Of a DNA stretch of 64,000 nt, positions 25,679 through 33,660 are shown piece after piece. Location: NCBI RefSeq assembly GCF_900109645.1, contig NZ_FOBG01000001.1:3710520-3774519 (forward strand), written 5' to 3'. The translations under genes were made by a program, and so were the position numbers. Source of the stretch: Duganella sp. CF402. Lineage in GTDB: Bacteria > Pseudomonadota > Gammaproteobacteria > Burkholderiales > Burkholderiaceae_D. A model generated the notes under the pieces. That model did not search any database, had not been told where the DNA came from, and saw nothing but the letters and a program-made list of their open reading frames with translations. Position 1 is the first letter of the stretch; each line of letters begins with the position of its first letter.

Positions 25679-26875
25679 TCAGACGGCGGCGCTGGCACGC
25701 ATACGCGCCAGCGATTCCGGTCCGTAACCCAGTTCGTGCAATATTTTTTCGGTGTGCTGGCCCAGCGCGGGGACGGGGTCCATGCGGGCGTCGTCCGGCC
25801 CGTCCGCCCCGGGCGGCAACAGTGCCGGTACCGGGCCGATCGGGGTGTCGATATCGATCCAGCGCGCGCGCGCCCGCAGTTGCGGGTGGCGCCACACGTC
25901 CTGCATGGCATTGATGGTGGCGTTGGCGATCTGCGCCTGTTCCAGCCGCTCCACGATCTGCGCCGATGTCAGCGAGGCGAAGGTCTCCACGATTACCGCG
26001 CGCAGTGCGTCGCGGTGGGCGACCCGCCCCACGTTGGCGGAAAATCGGGCGTCGCCGGCCAGCGCGGGCTGGCGCAGCACCTGATCGCAGAACGCCACCC
26101 ATTCGCGCTCGTTCTGCAGGCCCAGCATGACCGATTTGCCATCCCCTGCAGGGAACGGGCCGTAGGGGTAGATAGTGGCATGCGCGGCGCCGGTGCGCGG
26201 CGGCGGCGCTGCATCGTGGTACGCGTAGTACAGCGGGTAGCTCATCCATTCGACCATGCTCTCGAGCATGGAGATGTCGATACGGCGGCCCCGGCCGGTC
26301 TGGCCTCGTTCGATCAGCGCGGCCAGGATATTGGTATAGGCATACATGCCGGCCGCGATATCGGCGATCGAGTTGCCGGCCTTGGACGGCGCATCGTCCG
26401 GTCCGGTCACGCTGAGAAAGCCCGATTCGCTCTGGATCAGCAGGTCGTACGCTTTCTTGTCACGGTAAGGTCCCGGCGCGTCCGGCGCGTCGCCGTACCC
26501 GGAGATGTCGCACACGATCAGGCGCGGCAACGCCTCGGACAACACGTCATGGGACAGGCCCATGCGCGCGGCCGCACCGGGCGCCAGATTCTGCACCAGC
26601 ACGTCGGCCGTGGCCAGCAGCTGCCGCAGCACGGCCAGGGCCGCGGGCTGCTTGAGGTCGAGCGTGATGCTCTCCTTGGAGCGGTTGGTCCAGATAAAGT
26701 GCGAGGCCATGCCGTCCACGCGTGCGTCGTAGCCGCGCGCAAAGTCGCCGGTGCCGGGCCGCTCGACCTTGATGATGCGCGCGCCCAGGTCGGCCAGCTG
26801 GCGCGTGCAGAACGGCGCGGCAATCGCATGTTCGAGCGACACCACGGTGATGCCCGCAAGCGGTAATGCTTTCAT
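25679..26875 (-). CDS. Family III (CaiB/BaiF) CoA-transferase
   Basis: 398-residue CoA-transferase. It starts with the family's GITVVSLEHAIAAPFCTRQL, then DLGARIIKVERPGTGDFAR and LVQNLAPGAAARMGL. The catalytic aspartate is D144 in KKAYDLLIQSESGF, followed by SIADIAAGMYAYTNILAAL. Such enzymes move CoA between dicarboxylic acids, for example succinyl-CoA to itaconate, citramalate or mesaconate. The combination with a MaoC-like hydratase and a citrate-lyase-beta-like lyase in one operon mirrors the itaconate/citramalate loci (ict-ich-ccl, ripABC), which is the best clue to its substrate. The gene lies 22 bp after the acyl-CoA dehydrogenase stop. Confidence 0.88.
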   Translation of the reverse strand: MKALPLAGITVVSLEHAIAAPFCTRQLADLGARIIKVERPGTGDFARGYDARVDGMASHFIWTNRSKESITLDLKQPAALAVLRQLLATADVLVQNLAPGAAARMGLSHDVLSEALPRLIVCDISGYGDAPDAPGPYRDKKAYDLLIQSESGFLSVTGPDDAPSKAGNSIADIAAGMYAYTNILAALIERGQTGRGRRIDISMLESMVEWMSYPLYYAYHDAAPPPRTGAAHATIYPYGPFPAGDGKSVMLGLQNEREWVAFCDQVLRQPALAGDARFSANVGRVAHRDALRAVIVETFASLTSAQIVERLEQAQIANATINAMQDVWRHPQLRARARWIDIDTPIGPVPALLPPGADGPDDARMDPVPALGQHTEKILHELGYGPESLARMRASAAV

Positions 26876-26897
26876 GTCGGTTCTCCCGGAGCTGGTG

Positions 26898-28061
26898 TCA
26901 GAACGAGCGCGGCATGCCGAGGATGTGCTCGGCCACGTAGCTGAGGATCAGGTTGGTCGAGATCGGCGCCACCTGATACAGCCGGGTTTCCCGGAACTTG
27001 CGTTCGATGTCGTACTCGTTGGCGAAGCCATAGCCGCCGTGGAACTGCAGGCACACGTTGGCCGCTTCCCAGCTGGCCTTGGCCGCGAGGTACTTGGCCA
27101 TGTTGGCCTGCGCGCCGCATGGCTGATTGGCGTCGAACAGCGCGCACGCCTTGAAACGCATCAGGTTGGCCGCTTCCACCTCGATGTAGGACTCGGCGAT
27201 CGGGAACTGCACACCCTGGTTTTGCGCGATGGGCCGGCCGAACACGACGCGGTCCCGGGTGTAGCGCGCCACCCGGTCGATAAACCAGTAGCCGTCACCG
27301 ATACATTCGGCAGCGATCAGCGTGCGCTCCGCATTCAGGCCGTCGAGGATATATTTGAAGCCCATGCCCTCCTCGCCGATCAGGTTCTCGGCCGGAATTT
27401 CCAGGTTCTCGAAGAACAACTCGTTGGTCTCGTGGTTGACCATGTTGGCGATGGGCCGCACCGTCATGCCGCTTTTTTCGGCCGCGCGCAAGTCCACCAT
27501 GAAGATCGACATGCCTTCCGATTTCTTCTTGACATCGGACAGCGGCGTGGTGCGCGCCAGCAGGATCATCCAGTCCGAATGCTGGACCCGCGAGATCCAC
27601 ACCTTCTGGCCGTTGATCACGTAGCGGTCACCCTTTTTGACGGCCGTGGTCTTGATCTTGGTGGTATCGGTGCCGGTCGTCGGTTCCGTCACGCCCATCG
27701 ACTGCAGGCGCCATTCGCCGCTGGCAATGCGCGGCAAATAAAACTGCTTCTGGGCTTCGGAGCCATGACGCAGCAGGGTGTTCATGTTGTACATCTGGCC
27801 GTGGCACGCACCCGAGTTGCCGCCACTGCGGTTGATCTCTTCCATGATTACCGACGCTTCGGTCAGGCCCAGGCCGGAGCCGCCGTATTCCTGCGGCACC
27901 AGTGCCGCCATCCAGCCGGCCGTGGTCAGGGCGTTGACGAACGTTTCGGGGTACGCCTTCTGTTCATCGATCTTGCGGTGGTACTCGTCCGGGAATTCGG
28001 CGCACAGCGCGCGCACCGCATCGCGGATTTCCTGAAATTCGTCGTCTACATCGTGCATCAT
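26898..28061 (-). CDS. Acyl-CoA dehydrogenase
   Basis: 387-residue FAD enzyme with the usual N-terminal helical, middle beta (MGVTEPTTGTDTTKIKT) and C-terminal helical domains. It would pass electrons to the ETF encoded upstream in the same operon. The C-terminal signature is present (CLQFHGGYGFANEYDIERKF), but the stretch that normally holds the catalytic Glu of medium-chain enzymes (YEGT) reads YQVAPIST here. The base may instead be the Glu in the LNAERTLIAAEC helix, as in isovaleryl- and long-chain enzymes (by-eye alignment). That fits a branched or dicarboxylic acyl-CoA such as methylsuccinyl-CoA. Itaconate loci of pseudomonads also carry an uncharacterised acyl-CoA dehydrogenase. Confidence 0.88.
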   Translation of the reverse strand: MMHDVDDEFQEIRDAVRALCAEFPDEYHRKIDEQKAYPETFVNALTTAGWMAALVPQEYGGSGLGLTEASVIMEEINRSGGNSGACHGQMYNMNTLLRHGSEAQKQFYLPRIASGEWRLQSMGVTEPTTGTDTTKIKTTAVKKGDRYVINGQKVWISRVQHSDWMILLARTTPLSDVKKKSEGMSIFMVDLRAAEKSGMTVRPIANMVNHETNELFFENLEIPAENLIGEEGMGFKYILDGLNAERTLIAAECIGDGYWFIDRVARYTRDRVVFGRPIAQNQGVQFPIAESYIEVEAANLMRFKACALFDANQPCGAQANMAKYLAAKASWEAANVCLQFHGGYGFANEYDIERKFRETRLYQVAPISTNLILSYVAEHILGMPRSF

Positions 28062-28085
28062 GATCAGTCTCCAGTCATTATCAAA

Positions 28086-28925
28086 TCAGGCCAGTTCGGC
28101 CTTGGCCAGCATGCCGAGGCAGCCGTCCGGCGTTTCGGTCCATACATGAACGGTCGAGCCGTCGAGGCACCCGCCGATGCCGAATTCGGCATTCGCGAAC
28201 AGCGGGCTTAGCGCCTTGAATTCGAACGCGGCGATGCGCCGGTCCGGGTATTGCCGCCGCACTTCCTCGACCAGCAGCGTCGCGCACAGCGGCCCATGCA
28301 CGACCAGGTCGGGATAGCCCTCCTCCTGCACCACGTACGGGTGGTCGTAGTGGATGCGGTGGCTGTTGAAGGTGAGCGCGGAATAGCGGAACAGCAGTAC
28401 CGGGCCCGGCAGCACCTTGCGGTGAAACTGCGCCGGGTACGGAATCGGCTGGCCACGCACTGGGGCCGCCGCAGCAGCGGACGGGGCGGCGTCGCGATAG
28501 ACCACGGTCTGGTCCTCGACCAGCGCCACGCCCCGGGCGTTGGCAATCGTCTGGCGGATCGCGACAAATACCAGGGGGCCGCTCTTGCCTTCCTTGTGCG
28601 TCACACCGGTTATCTCGGACCGACGGCGGATCGTCTCGCCCACGTTCAGCGGTTGCCGGAACTGCACCCGGCTGCCGGCCCACATGCGGCGTGGCAGCGG
28701 CACCGGCGGCAGGAAGCCGCCCCGTTGCGGATGGCCGTCGACACCCGCCTCCGCCAGGCTGGCGGTCGGCAGGAAATACAGCCAGTGCCAGAGCGGTGGC
28801 ACCGTCTGCAGGGGCTGCGGTGGCAAATCGAGGGTGGCTGCCAGCAAGGCCAGCGGCGCCGCCGTGACCACGTCCTCGCGTTCTTCGACGCGTCCTGTCC
28901 AGTCCTGTAATGCGTGCAGGTTCAT
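28086..28925 (-). CDS. MaoC/FAS1-like acyl-CoA hydratase (mesaconyl/itaconyl-CoA hydratase family)
   Basis: 279-residue hot-dog-fold hydratase. The start at 28925 (MNLHALQDWTGRVEERED) is behind GAGGACCAT; the longer frame overlaps etfA. Layout follows the itaconyl-CoA/mesaconyl-C4-CoA hydratase family: an N-terminal FAS1-like dehydratase domain (PLWHWLYFLP, GSRVQFRQPLNVGETIRRRS) and a C-terminal domain with the catalytic stretch SALTFNSHRIHYDHPYV, then VVHGPLCATLL. It would hydrate a 2-enoyl dicarboxyl-CoA to a 2- or 3-hydroxyacyl-CoA, the substrate type of the lyase encoded upstream. It is linked tightly to etfA (8 bp) and the acyl-CoA dehydrogenase (24 bp). Confidence 0.82.
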   Translation of the reverse strand: MNLHALQDWTGRVEEREDVVTAAPLALLAATLDLPPQPLQTVPPLWHWLYFLPTASLAEAGVDGHPQRGGFLPPVPLPRRMWAGSRVQFRQPLNVGETIRRRSEITGVTHKEGKSGPLVFVAIRQTIANARGVALVEDQTVVYRDAAPSAAAAAPVRGQPIPYPAQFHRKVLPGPVLLFRYSALTFNSHRIHYDHPYVVQEEGYPDLVVHGPLCATLLVEEVRRQYPDRRIAAFEFKALSPLFANAEFGIGGCLDGSTVHVWTETPDGCLGMLAKAELA

Positions 28926-28932
28926 ATGGTCC

Positions 28933-29880
28933 TCACAGTGCGGCGGTGATCTGCGGAACGGCGGTAAACAGATCCGCCTCCAGGCCGAAGTCGGCAAAGC
29001 CGAAGATGGGCGCCTCGGGGTCCTGGTTGATCGCCACGATCACGTCGGCGTCCTTCATGCCGGCAATGTGCTGAATGGCGCCGGAAATGCCCACGGCCAG
29101 GTACAGCCTGGGCGCGACGATCTTGCCGGTCTGGCCCACCTGTAAGTCGTTGGGCGCGTAGCCGGCATCCACGGCCGCGCGGCTGGCGCCGATGGCGGCG
29201 CCCAGCTTGTCTGCCAGCGGGCCGATGACGGCGTCGAAGTTGGCGGCGCTGGCCAGCGCACGGCCGCCCGCCACCACGATGGCGGCGCTGGCCAGCTCGG
29301 GACGCTCGCTGGCGCTCACGGCGCTGCGCACCAACCGGGCCTTGCCGCCGTCCGCCACTGCGGCGATGTGCTCGATGGCGGCCGCAGCACCGGTGGCGGC
29401 GGCAGCGGCAGCAAAGGCTGTGGCGCGCACCGTCAGCACCTTGACGGCGTCGCGGCTGCGCACCGTGGCCAGCGCGTTGCCGGCATAGATCGGCCGCTCG
29501 AACGTATCGGCATCGATCACCTTGACGACGTCGCCGATGGGCGCCACGTCCAGTTTCGCGGCCAGGCGCGGCGCAGCATCCTTGCCGTTCGCGGTCGCCG
29601 GGAACAGCACATGGCTGTACCGCCCGGCCGACGCGCCGAGGCAGGCGAGCACCTGGCCGGCAACCCGCTCGGCCAGCGCGGCGGCATGCACGGGATCGTC
29701 CGCCTGCAGCACCTTGGCCACGCCCGCAATGTTAGCCAGCTGCACCGCCACGGCATCCGCACCGTGGCCGGCCACGAGTACGTGGACCTCGGGACCAAGC
29801 TCCAGCGCGGCGGCAATGGTGCTCAATGTGGCGGCACGGACGGTCCGCTGGTCGTGGTCTGCAATGACAAGTACCGTCAT
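28933..29880 (-). CDS. etfA: Electron transfer flavoprotein alpha subunit
   Basis: 315-residue ETF alpha subunit. The N-terminal nucleotide-fold domain starts MTVLVIADHDQRTVRAAT. The C-terminal FAD domain carries the conserved VVAGGRAL, then VGQTGKIVAPRLYLAVGISG and a terminal VAINQDPEAPIFGFADFG motif. It accepts electrons from the adjacent acyl-CoA dehydrogenase and passes them to ETF-quinone oxidoreductase. Its presence inside a catabolic operon, besides the genomic housekeeping copy expected elsewhere, suggests a dedicated electron route for this pathway. It is 10 bp downstream of etfB. Confidence 0.93.
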   Translation of the reverse strand: MTVLVIADHDQRTVRAATLSTIAAALELGPEVHVLVAGHGADAVAVQLANIAGVAKVLQADDPVHAAALAERVAGQVLACLGASAGRYSHVLFPATANGKDAAPRLAAKLDVAPIGDVVKVIDADTFERPIYAGNALATVRSRDAVKVLTVRATAFAAAAAATGAAAAIEHIAAVADGGKARLVRSAVSASERPELASAAIVVAGGRALASAANFDAVIGPLADKLGAAIGASRAAVDAGYAPNDLQVGQTGKIVAPRLYLAVGISGAIQHIAGMKDADVIVAINQDPEAPIFGFADFGLEADLFTAVPQITAAL

Positions 29881-29890
29881 GGGCGTCTCC

Positions 29891-30640
29891 TCAGGCCGCA
29901 GCCGAATATTGTTTCAGGTGGTCGATCAGGGTGGCCACGTCGGGGACACGTACCCCGGCTTTCCTGGCCGTAGGCGCTCGCACCGCCACCAGTTCCAGGC
30001 GCGGCGCCAGGTCCACGCCCAGGTCGGCGGCGGCAATCACATCGAGCGGCTTTTTCTTGGCCTTCATGAGATTGGGCAGCGTCACGTAGCGCGGTTCGTT
30101 GAGGCGCAGGTCGGTCGTCACCACGGCCGGCAGTGGCAGCGCCAAGGTTTCCAGACCGCCGTCCACCTCGCGCGTGACAGTGGCAACGCCATCGGCAATC
30201 TCGATCAGGCTGGCAAACGTCGCCTGCGGCAGGTCGGCCAGCGCGGCAACCATCTGGCCGGTCTGGTTGGCGTCGTTGTCGATCGCCTGTTTGCCCAACA
30301 GCACAAGGTCGGGCGCTTCGCGGCCGATGATGGCGTGGATGACCTTGGCCACGGCCAATGGCTGCAAGTCAGCGGCCGTGTCGATGTGGAGCGCGCGGTC
30401 GGCGCCGATGGCCAGCGCGCCGCGCAAGGTCTCGGTGACGCCGGCACCGCCAATGGACAGCACGACGATGTCCGTCACCAGGCCACGCTCTTTCAAACGC
30501 ACGGCTTCCTCGACGGCGATTTCGTCGAAGGGATTGATGGCCATCTTGACGTTGGCGGTGTCCACGCCGCTGCCGTCGGGCTTGACCCGCACCTTGACGT
30601 TATGGTCGACCACGCGTTTCACGCAAACCAGCACTTTCAT
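29891..30640 (-). CDS. etfB: Electron transfer flavoprotein beta subunit
   Basis: 249-residue ETF beta subunit. The start at 30640 ([20 protein letters not shown]) is behind AAGGAGCTGCA; the longer frame adds an unlikely 16 residues. Signature blocks are [39 protein letters not shown] and, near the C-terminus, [15 protein letters not shown]. It pairs with the next gene to form the ETF heterodimer. Order in the operon is lyase, etfB, etfA, hydratase, acyl-CoA dehydrogenase, CoA-transferase, with gaps under 50 bp up to the CoA-transferase, so expression should be stoichiometric. Confidence 0.93.
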   Translation of the reverse strand: MKVLVCVKRVVDHNVKVRVKPDGSGVDTANVKMAINPFDEIAVEEAVRLKERGLVTDIVVLSIGGAGVTETLRGALAIGADRALHIDTAADLQPLAVAKVIHAIIGREAPDLVLLGKQAIDNDANQTGQMVAALADLPQATFASLIEIADGVATVTREVDGGLETLALPLPAVVTTDLRLNEPRYVTLPNLMKAKKKPLDVIAAADLGVDLAPRLELVAVRAPTARKAGVRVPDVATLIDHLKQYSAAA

Positions 30641-30689
30641 TGCAGCTCCTTGAGTCGATGTATTCCAGAAAACCGCGGCGCGGTGCAAT

Positions 30690-31481
30690 TCAGGCTGCGG
30701 CCACGATGCGTGCAGCCAGGGCGGCTACCGGCTTGTCCACCATTTTTCCGTTCACGGCCACGGCGGCGCCATCGCTGCCGGCGATGGCGTCGAGCACCAG
30801 CCGCGCCCATGCCACCTCGGCCGCCGACGGCGCGAACGCACCGTTGACGATGGCAACCTGTCTGGGATGGATGCACAATTTGGCGCCAAAGCCAAAGCGC
30901 CTGGCACGCAGCGTCTCCGCGCGCAATACGTCGGTGTCGTCGATGGCGGTCGTCACGCCGTCGATGGGTGGGTCGAGTTCGGCCAACCGGGAAGCAAGGA
31001 CCAGCTCGGACCGGAAGTAGTCCAGTTCCTCCACATTGCCGCCGATGCCCAGGTCCGCCTTGAGGTCGATGGAACCGAATGCCAGCCGCGCTACATGGCG
31101 CTGGCGGGCAATGAGACGCGCCTGGGCCATGCCCAGTGCCGTTTCGATCAGCGGTACGACGGCGCCGGCGACATCGCCCACCCGCGCCACCGTGGCTGGC
31201 GACTCCGCCTTGGACAGCATGGCGCCCTGCACACCGGCCGCCGCCACCAGGCGGAGGTCGTCCTCGAACCATGGCGTGCCTTCGGCGTTGATGCGGATGA
31301 TGATGTTGGCATCCCGCGTGAGCCAGTTGGCCACGGCCGCGCGTGCGGCGTCCTTGGCTTGCGGCGCGACGGCATCCTCGAGGTCGATGATCGCCATGCC
31401 AGGCGCGGCCTGAAGAGCTTTGGGGAAACGCTCGGGGCGATCTCCCGGAACAAATAGATAGGCGGCCTGTTGGCTTGCCAT
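30690..31481 (-). CDS. HpcH/HpaI-type lyase, citrate lyase beta/citramalyl-CoA lyase-like
   Basis: 263-residue TIM-barrel lyase of the CitE-like family: [16 protein letters not shown] at the start, then [12 protein letters not shown] (metal-site acid), [24 protein letters not shown] and [10 protein letters not shown] (second metal ligand). Members cleave malyl-, citramalyl- or hydroxymethylglutaryl-type CoA esters to acetyl-CoA plus an oxo acid. It is shorter than true CitE (~290-300) and lacks the citrate-lyase alpha/gamma partners, so it is most likely a stand-alone acyl-CoA lyase. It is the first gene of the operon; the 299-bp region upstream faces a DUF2513 gene. Confidence 0.85.
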   Translation of the reverse strand: MASQQAAYLFVPGDRPERFPKALQAAPGMAIIDLEDAVAPQAKDAARAAVANWLTRDANIIIRINAEGTPWFEDDLRLVAAAGVQGAMLSKAESPATVARVGDVAGAVVPLIETALGMAQARLIARQRHVARLAFGSIDLKADLGIGGNVEELDYFRSELVLASRLAELDPPIDGVTTAIDDTDVLRAETLRARRFGFGAKLCIHPRQVAIVNGAFAPSAAEVAWARLVLDAIAGSDGAAVAVNGKMVDKPVAALAARIVAAA

Positions 31482-31780
31482 GGTTGTCTCCGATCGTCAG
31501 ATTCTTGTTGTGCCCGGACGGTTATTCATCCGGATCTGCTTTGATCGAAGCGTGACATTGCGCGCCGAACGGCGCCATCGGCATTTTTCTAATGCCGTGT
31601 TAGGGAGAGCCTAAGTGCCGGTCCCTGGCGGGCAGACTTCTCCGCGATTTTTCATCATTCTCCTGGCGCACGCGGGTCACGGACGCCGACGGCTAACGCG
31701 GGCAAATCTTCGCTACAATGAGCCGCGTCCGATTGCTTCCGGGCGTCGGCCTCCTCCCCAAAAAAGCGACGAGAAATGAC
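31482..31780. other. Promoter region of the CoA-pathway operon
   Basis: About 300 bp between the lyase (leftward) and the DUF2513 gene (rightward). It must hold at least the leftward operon promoter. I see no clear operator palindrome. Confidence 0.35.
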
Positions 31781-32143
31781 ATGAAACGAGACTTCGATTT
31801 AATCCGGATAATTTTGCTCGAATTTGAATCGCGGCCGCCAAGCAATATCCCACTGAAGTTCCAGCATGATGATTACGATCCGGCAATCATCAATGCGCAC
31901 ATGACGCTTCTGATCGAAGCAGGTCTTCTCGATGGTTCAACACATGAACAGATCAACGGCCCGAAATTCGCATTCCCGATCGGCCTCACCTGGGAGGGCC
32001 ATGATTTCCTGGACTCCATTAAGGATCCGACGCTGTGGGAAAAGGCGAAAAAGAATGTTATCACGCCAGCCGGGGGCGTCGCATTCAGCGTTCTGAAGGA
32101 CTGGGCGGTGTCTGAGGCGAAGCGTCACCTGGGTCTGCCATAG
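31781..32143 (+). CDS. DUF2513 family protein
   Basis: 120-residue soluble protein. The start at 31781 (MKRDFDLIRIILLEFESRPP) is chosen because this is the conserved DUF2513 N-terminus; the preceding 21 codons of the frame look non-coding. The MKRDxDLIRxIL start, HMxLLIEAGL core and GLTWEGHDFLDSIKDPTLW motif are typical. DUF2513 proteins are small, winged-helix-like and often found near mobile elements or in accessory regions; no molecular function is established. It is transcribed opposite to both neighbours, which fits an independent accessory gene between the acid-catabolism operon and the broken GH42 locus. Confidence 0.8.
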   Translation: MKRDFDLIRIILLEFESRPPSNIPLKFQHDDYDPAIINAHMTLLIEAGLLDGSTHEQINGPKFAFPIGLTWEGHDFLDSIKDPTLWEKAKKNVITPAGGVAFSVLKDWAVSEAKRHLGLP

Positions 32144-32342
32144 TGGCGCGGCGACCGTGCGCGCAGATCACTGCCACACGGTTCACCAGCGTCCCTTTGT
32201 ACACGCTCGCCCCGTCGGTTGCAACCATTGCAGTGTCACGCCGGCGCGATGGTGCCCGGCGCGACAGCAAGAATTTATTCGCCGTTAGCGCTGGTGCACT
32301 CCCGGGCCGTCGTTGCAGCCCAGGCGGCCCGACAGCGGGATC

Positions 32343-32910
32343 TTACTTAACCATCACCAGGTAGTTGTTGTAGATGGTGGTCCCAGCATCACCGAGGGTC
32401 ACCTGGGTATTGGCGACCACTGGCTTGGTATAGATCCTGAAGCTCCTGCTCTCCCCATTTTCGTCATCGGTCAAGGTGTCGGTCGTCGCGGTCCACGCCG
32501 CCAGCCAGGCCGGCGCTGGTGCGATGCGGTCGTCCAGGGCGACCGCCAGCGTGGCGTTCCGGGTGACGGTAAAGCGCACCTGGGCGGCGCCAGTGTAGGC
32601 CTTCGACGAATTGGCGGAACGTATCCAGTCCGCGCCGCTGTATGCCGATGGCAGCGTCGCGATGGTCACGGTGCGGTCGCCATACAGGGAGTCGCCGGGC
32701 TGCAGATTGCCTTGAACGGACCAGTTGGCGGCATTGAGGGTATCGCCGACGACCAGGTTGGCGATCACGGGTTTGACGATCACAGCATAGTTGTTATACG
32801 TTGCAGAGCCATTGCCACCGAGGCTGACCAACGTATTTGCCGCAACATTTTTTTTATACACGGTGAAGCTGCGTGGCACGGTGCCTTCCATTTCCGTCAG
32901 CGTATCGGTC
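32343..32910 (-). pseudogene. C-terminal carbohydrate-module fragment, fused out of frame to GH42
   Basis: Encodes about one and a third copies of a ~140-residue beta-rich module also found twice at the end of the lipoprotein at 49780-52629. Shared landmarks: LYGDRTVTIATLPSAYSGADWIR, SKAYTG, FTVTRNATL, DDRI, WLAAWTATTD, YTKPVVANTQVTLGD and a final NNYLVMVK stop. The first, partial copy enters at TDTLTEMEG. Upstream of that point (~32910) the frame changes to a GH42 sequence, so the module lost its own enzyme by deletion. It is probably a secreted carbohydrate-binding or spacer module; no function has been assigned to it that I know. Confidence 0.7.
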
Positions 32911-33534
32911 GGCGAAGTACAGCGCGGGCACGATCAGCAACTTGTATTTGGAAAAATCCAGGGCATCGGCAAACACGATGTCGGTTTCCACCCTGGCCTG
33001 GTACAGCGCGGCGTTGACGCGTTCGAACATGCGGCGGTAGCCGTCGGCATGAAAACTGGGCGGCAGCGGCTTGTTCCATTTATCGAATGGCATGAAGGTC
33101 AGCGCGTTGTTCGAGTCGGTGGAGTACAGCACGGCCACGCGGTTGTCCTTCTTCAGATCGACCAGCGCGGCGCCGACCTTTTTCAGATCGGCCCCGGTGC
33201 GGGCGACTTCCGCATAAATGCGGTTCGGTGCATGGTCGTGGCCCAGCACGCCCTTCCAGTAAATCTCCTGGCCCGCGTTGAGCGACGACCAGTGCCAGTA
33301 CATGTACAGGTTGGCGCCATTGCCGATGTTGGCAAACACGTCCTGGTACATCTGGCCGTCGTAGGGCGGGATCTGCTTGACGGCGTCCCAGCCCTGGGCC
33401 TGGCCGGTGGTTTCGGCAACAAAATAGTTGCGCCCCTTGGCGCCGCGCGCCAGGTTGCCCTGCAGCGTCTGGTGGCGGCCGTCGTACTCGTCCTGCCAGT
33501 TGAAATACACGTCGTTGCCAGCCACGTCCAGCTG
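32911..33534 (-). pseudogene. GH42 beta-galactosidase, internal fragment
   Basis: About 210 residues from the second half of the GH42 barrel and the trimerisation-type domain: VYFNWQDEYDGRHQ, FVAETTGQAQGW (nucleophile Glu region), ANLYMYWHWSSLNAGQEIYWKGVLGHD, then KLLIVPALYFADRY. The N-terminal half with the acid/base Glu is missing: the gene is cut at 33534 by the R1-B repeat. The C-terminal part is also lost: at ~32910 the frame runs 1 bp out of register into the carbohydrate module. Both ends broken, it cannot give an active enzyme. It shows that a GH42 locus once lay beside the uronate genes. Confidence 0.8.
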
Positions 33535-33658
33535 TAGTGGTCAACCCATCCCGGACACTACGTTAAGTTTGTCTTCGGTGACGGCCGGTACCAATCTTAT
33601 AGTCAAAAGATCATGCACATGCCCATGCCCCCCTAGATTGACCTTCGAGGCTACTTCG
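33533..33658 (+). repeat. R1-B, second copy of the ~125-bp repeat
   Basis: Same orientation and nearly the same sequence as R1-A (7015-7142), starting TGTAGTGGTCAACCCATCC. The left edge cuts the GH42 fragment; the right edge is 3 bp from the stop of the FucP-type transporter. It marks a deletion or insertion boundary between two sugar loci. Confidence 0.7.
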
Positions 33659-33660
33659 CA

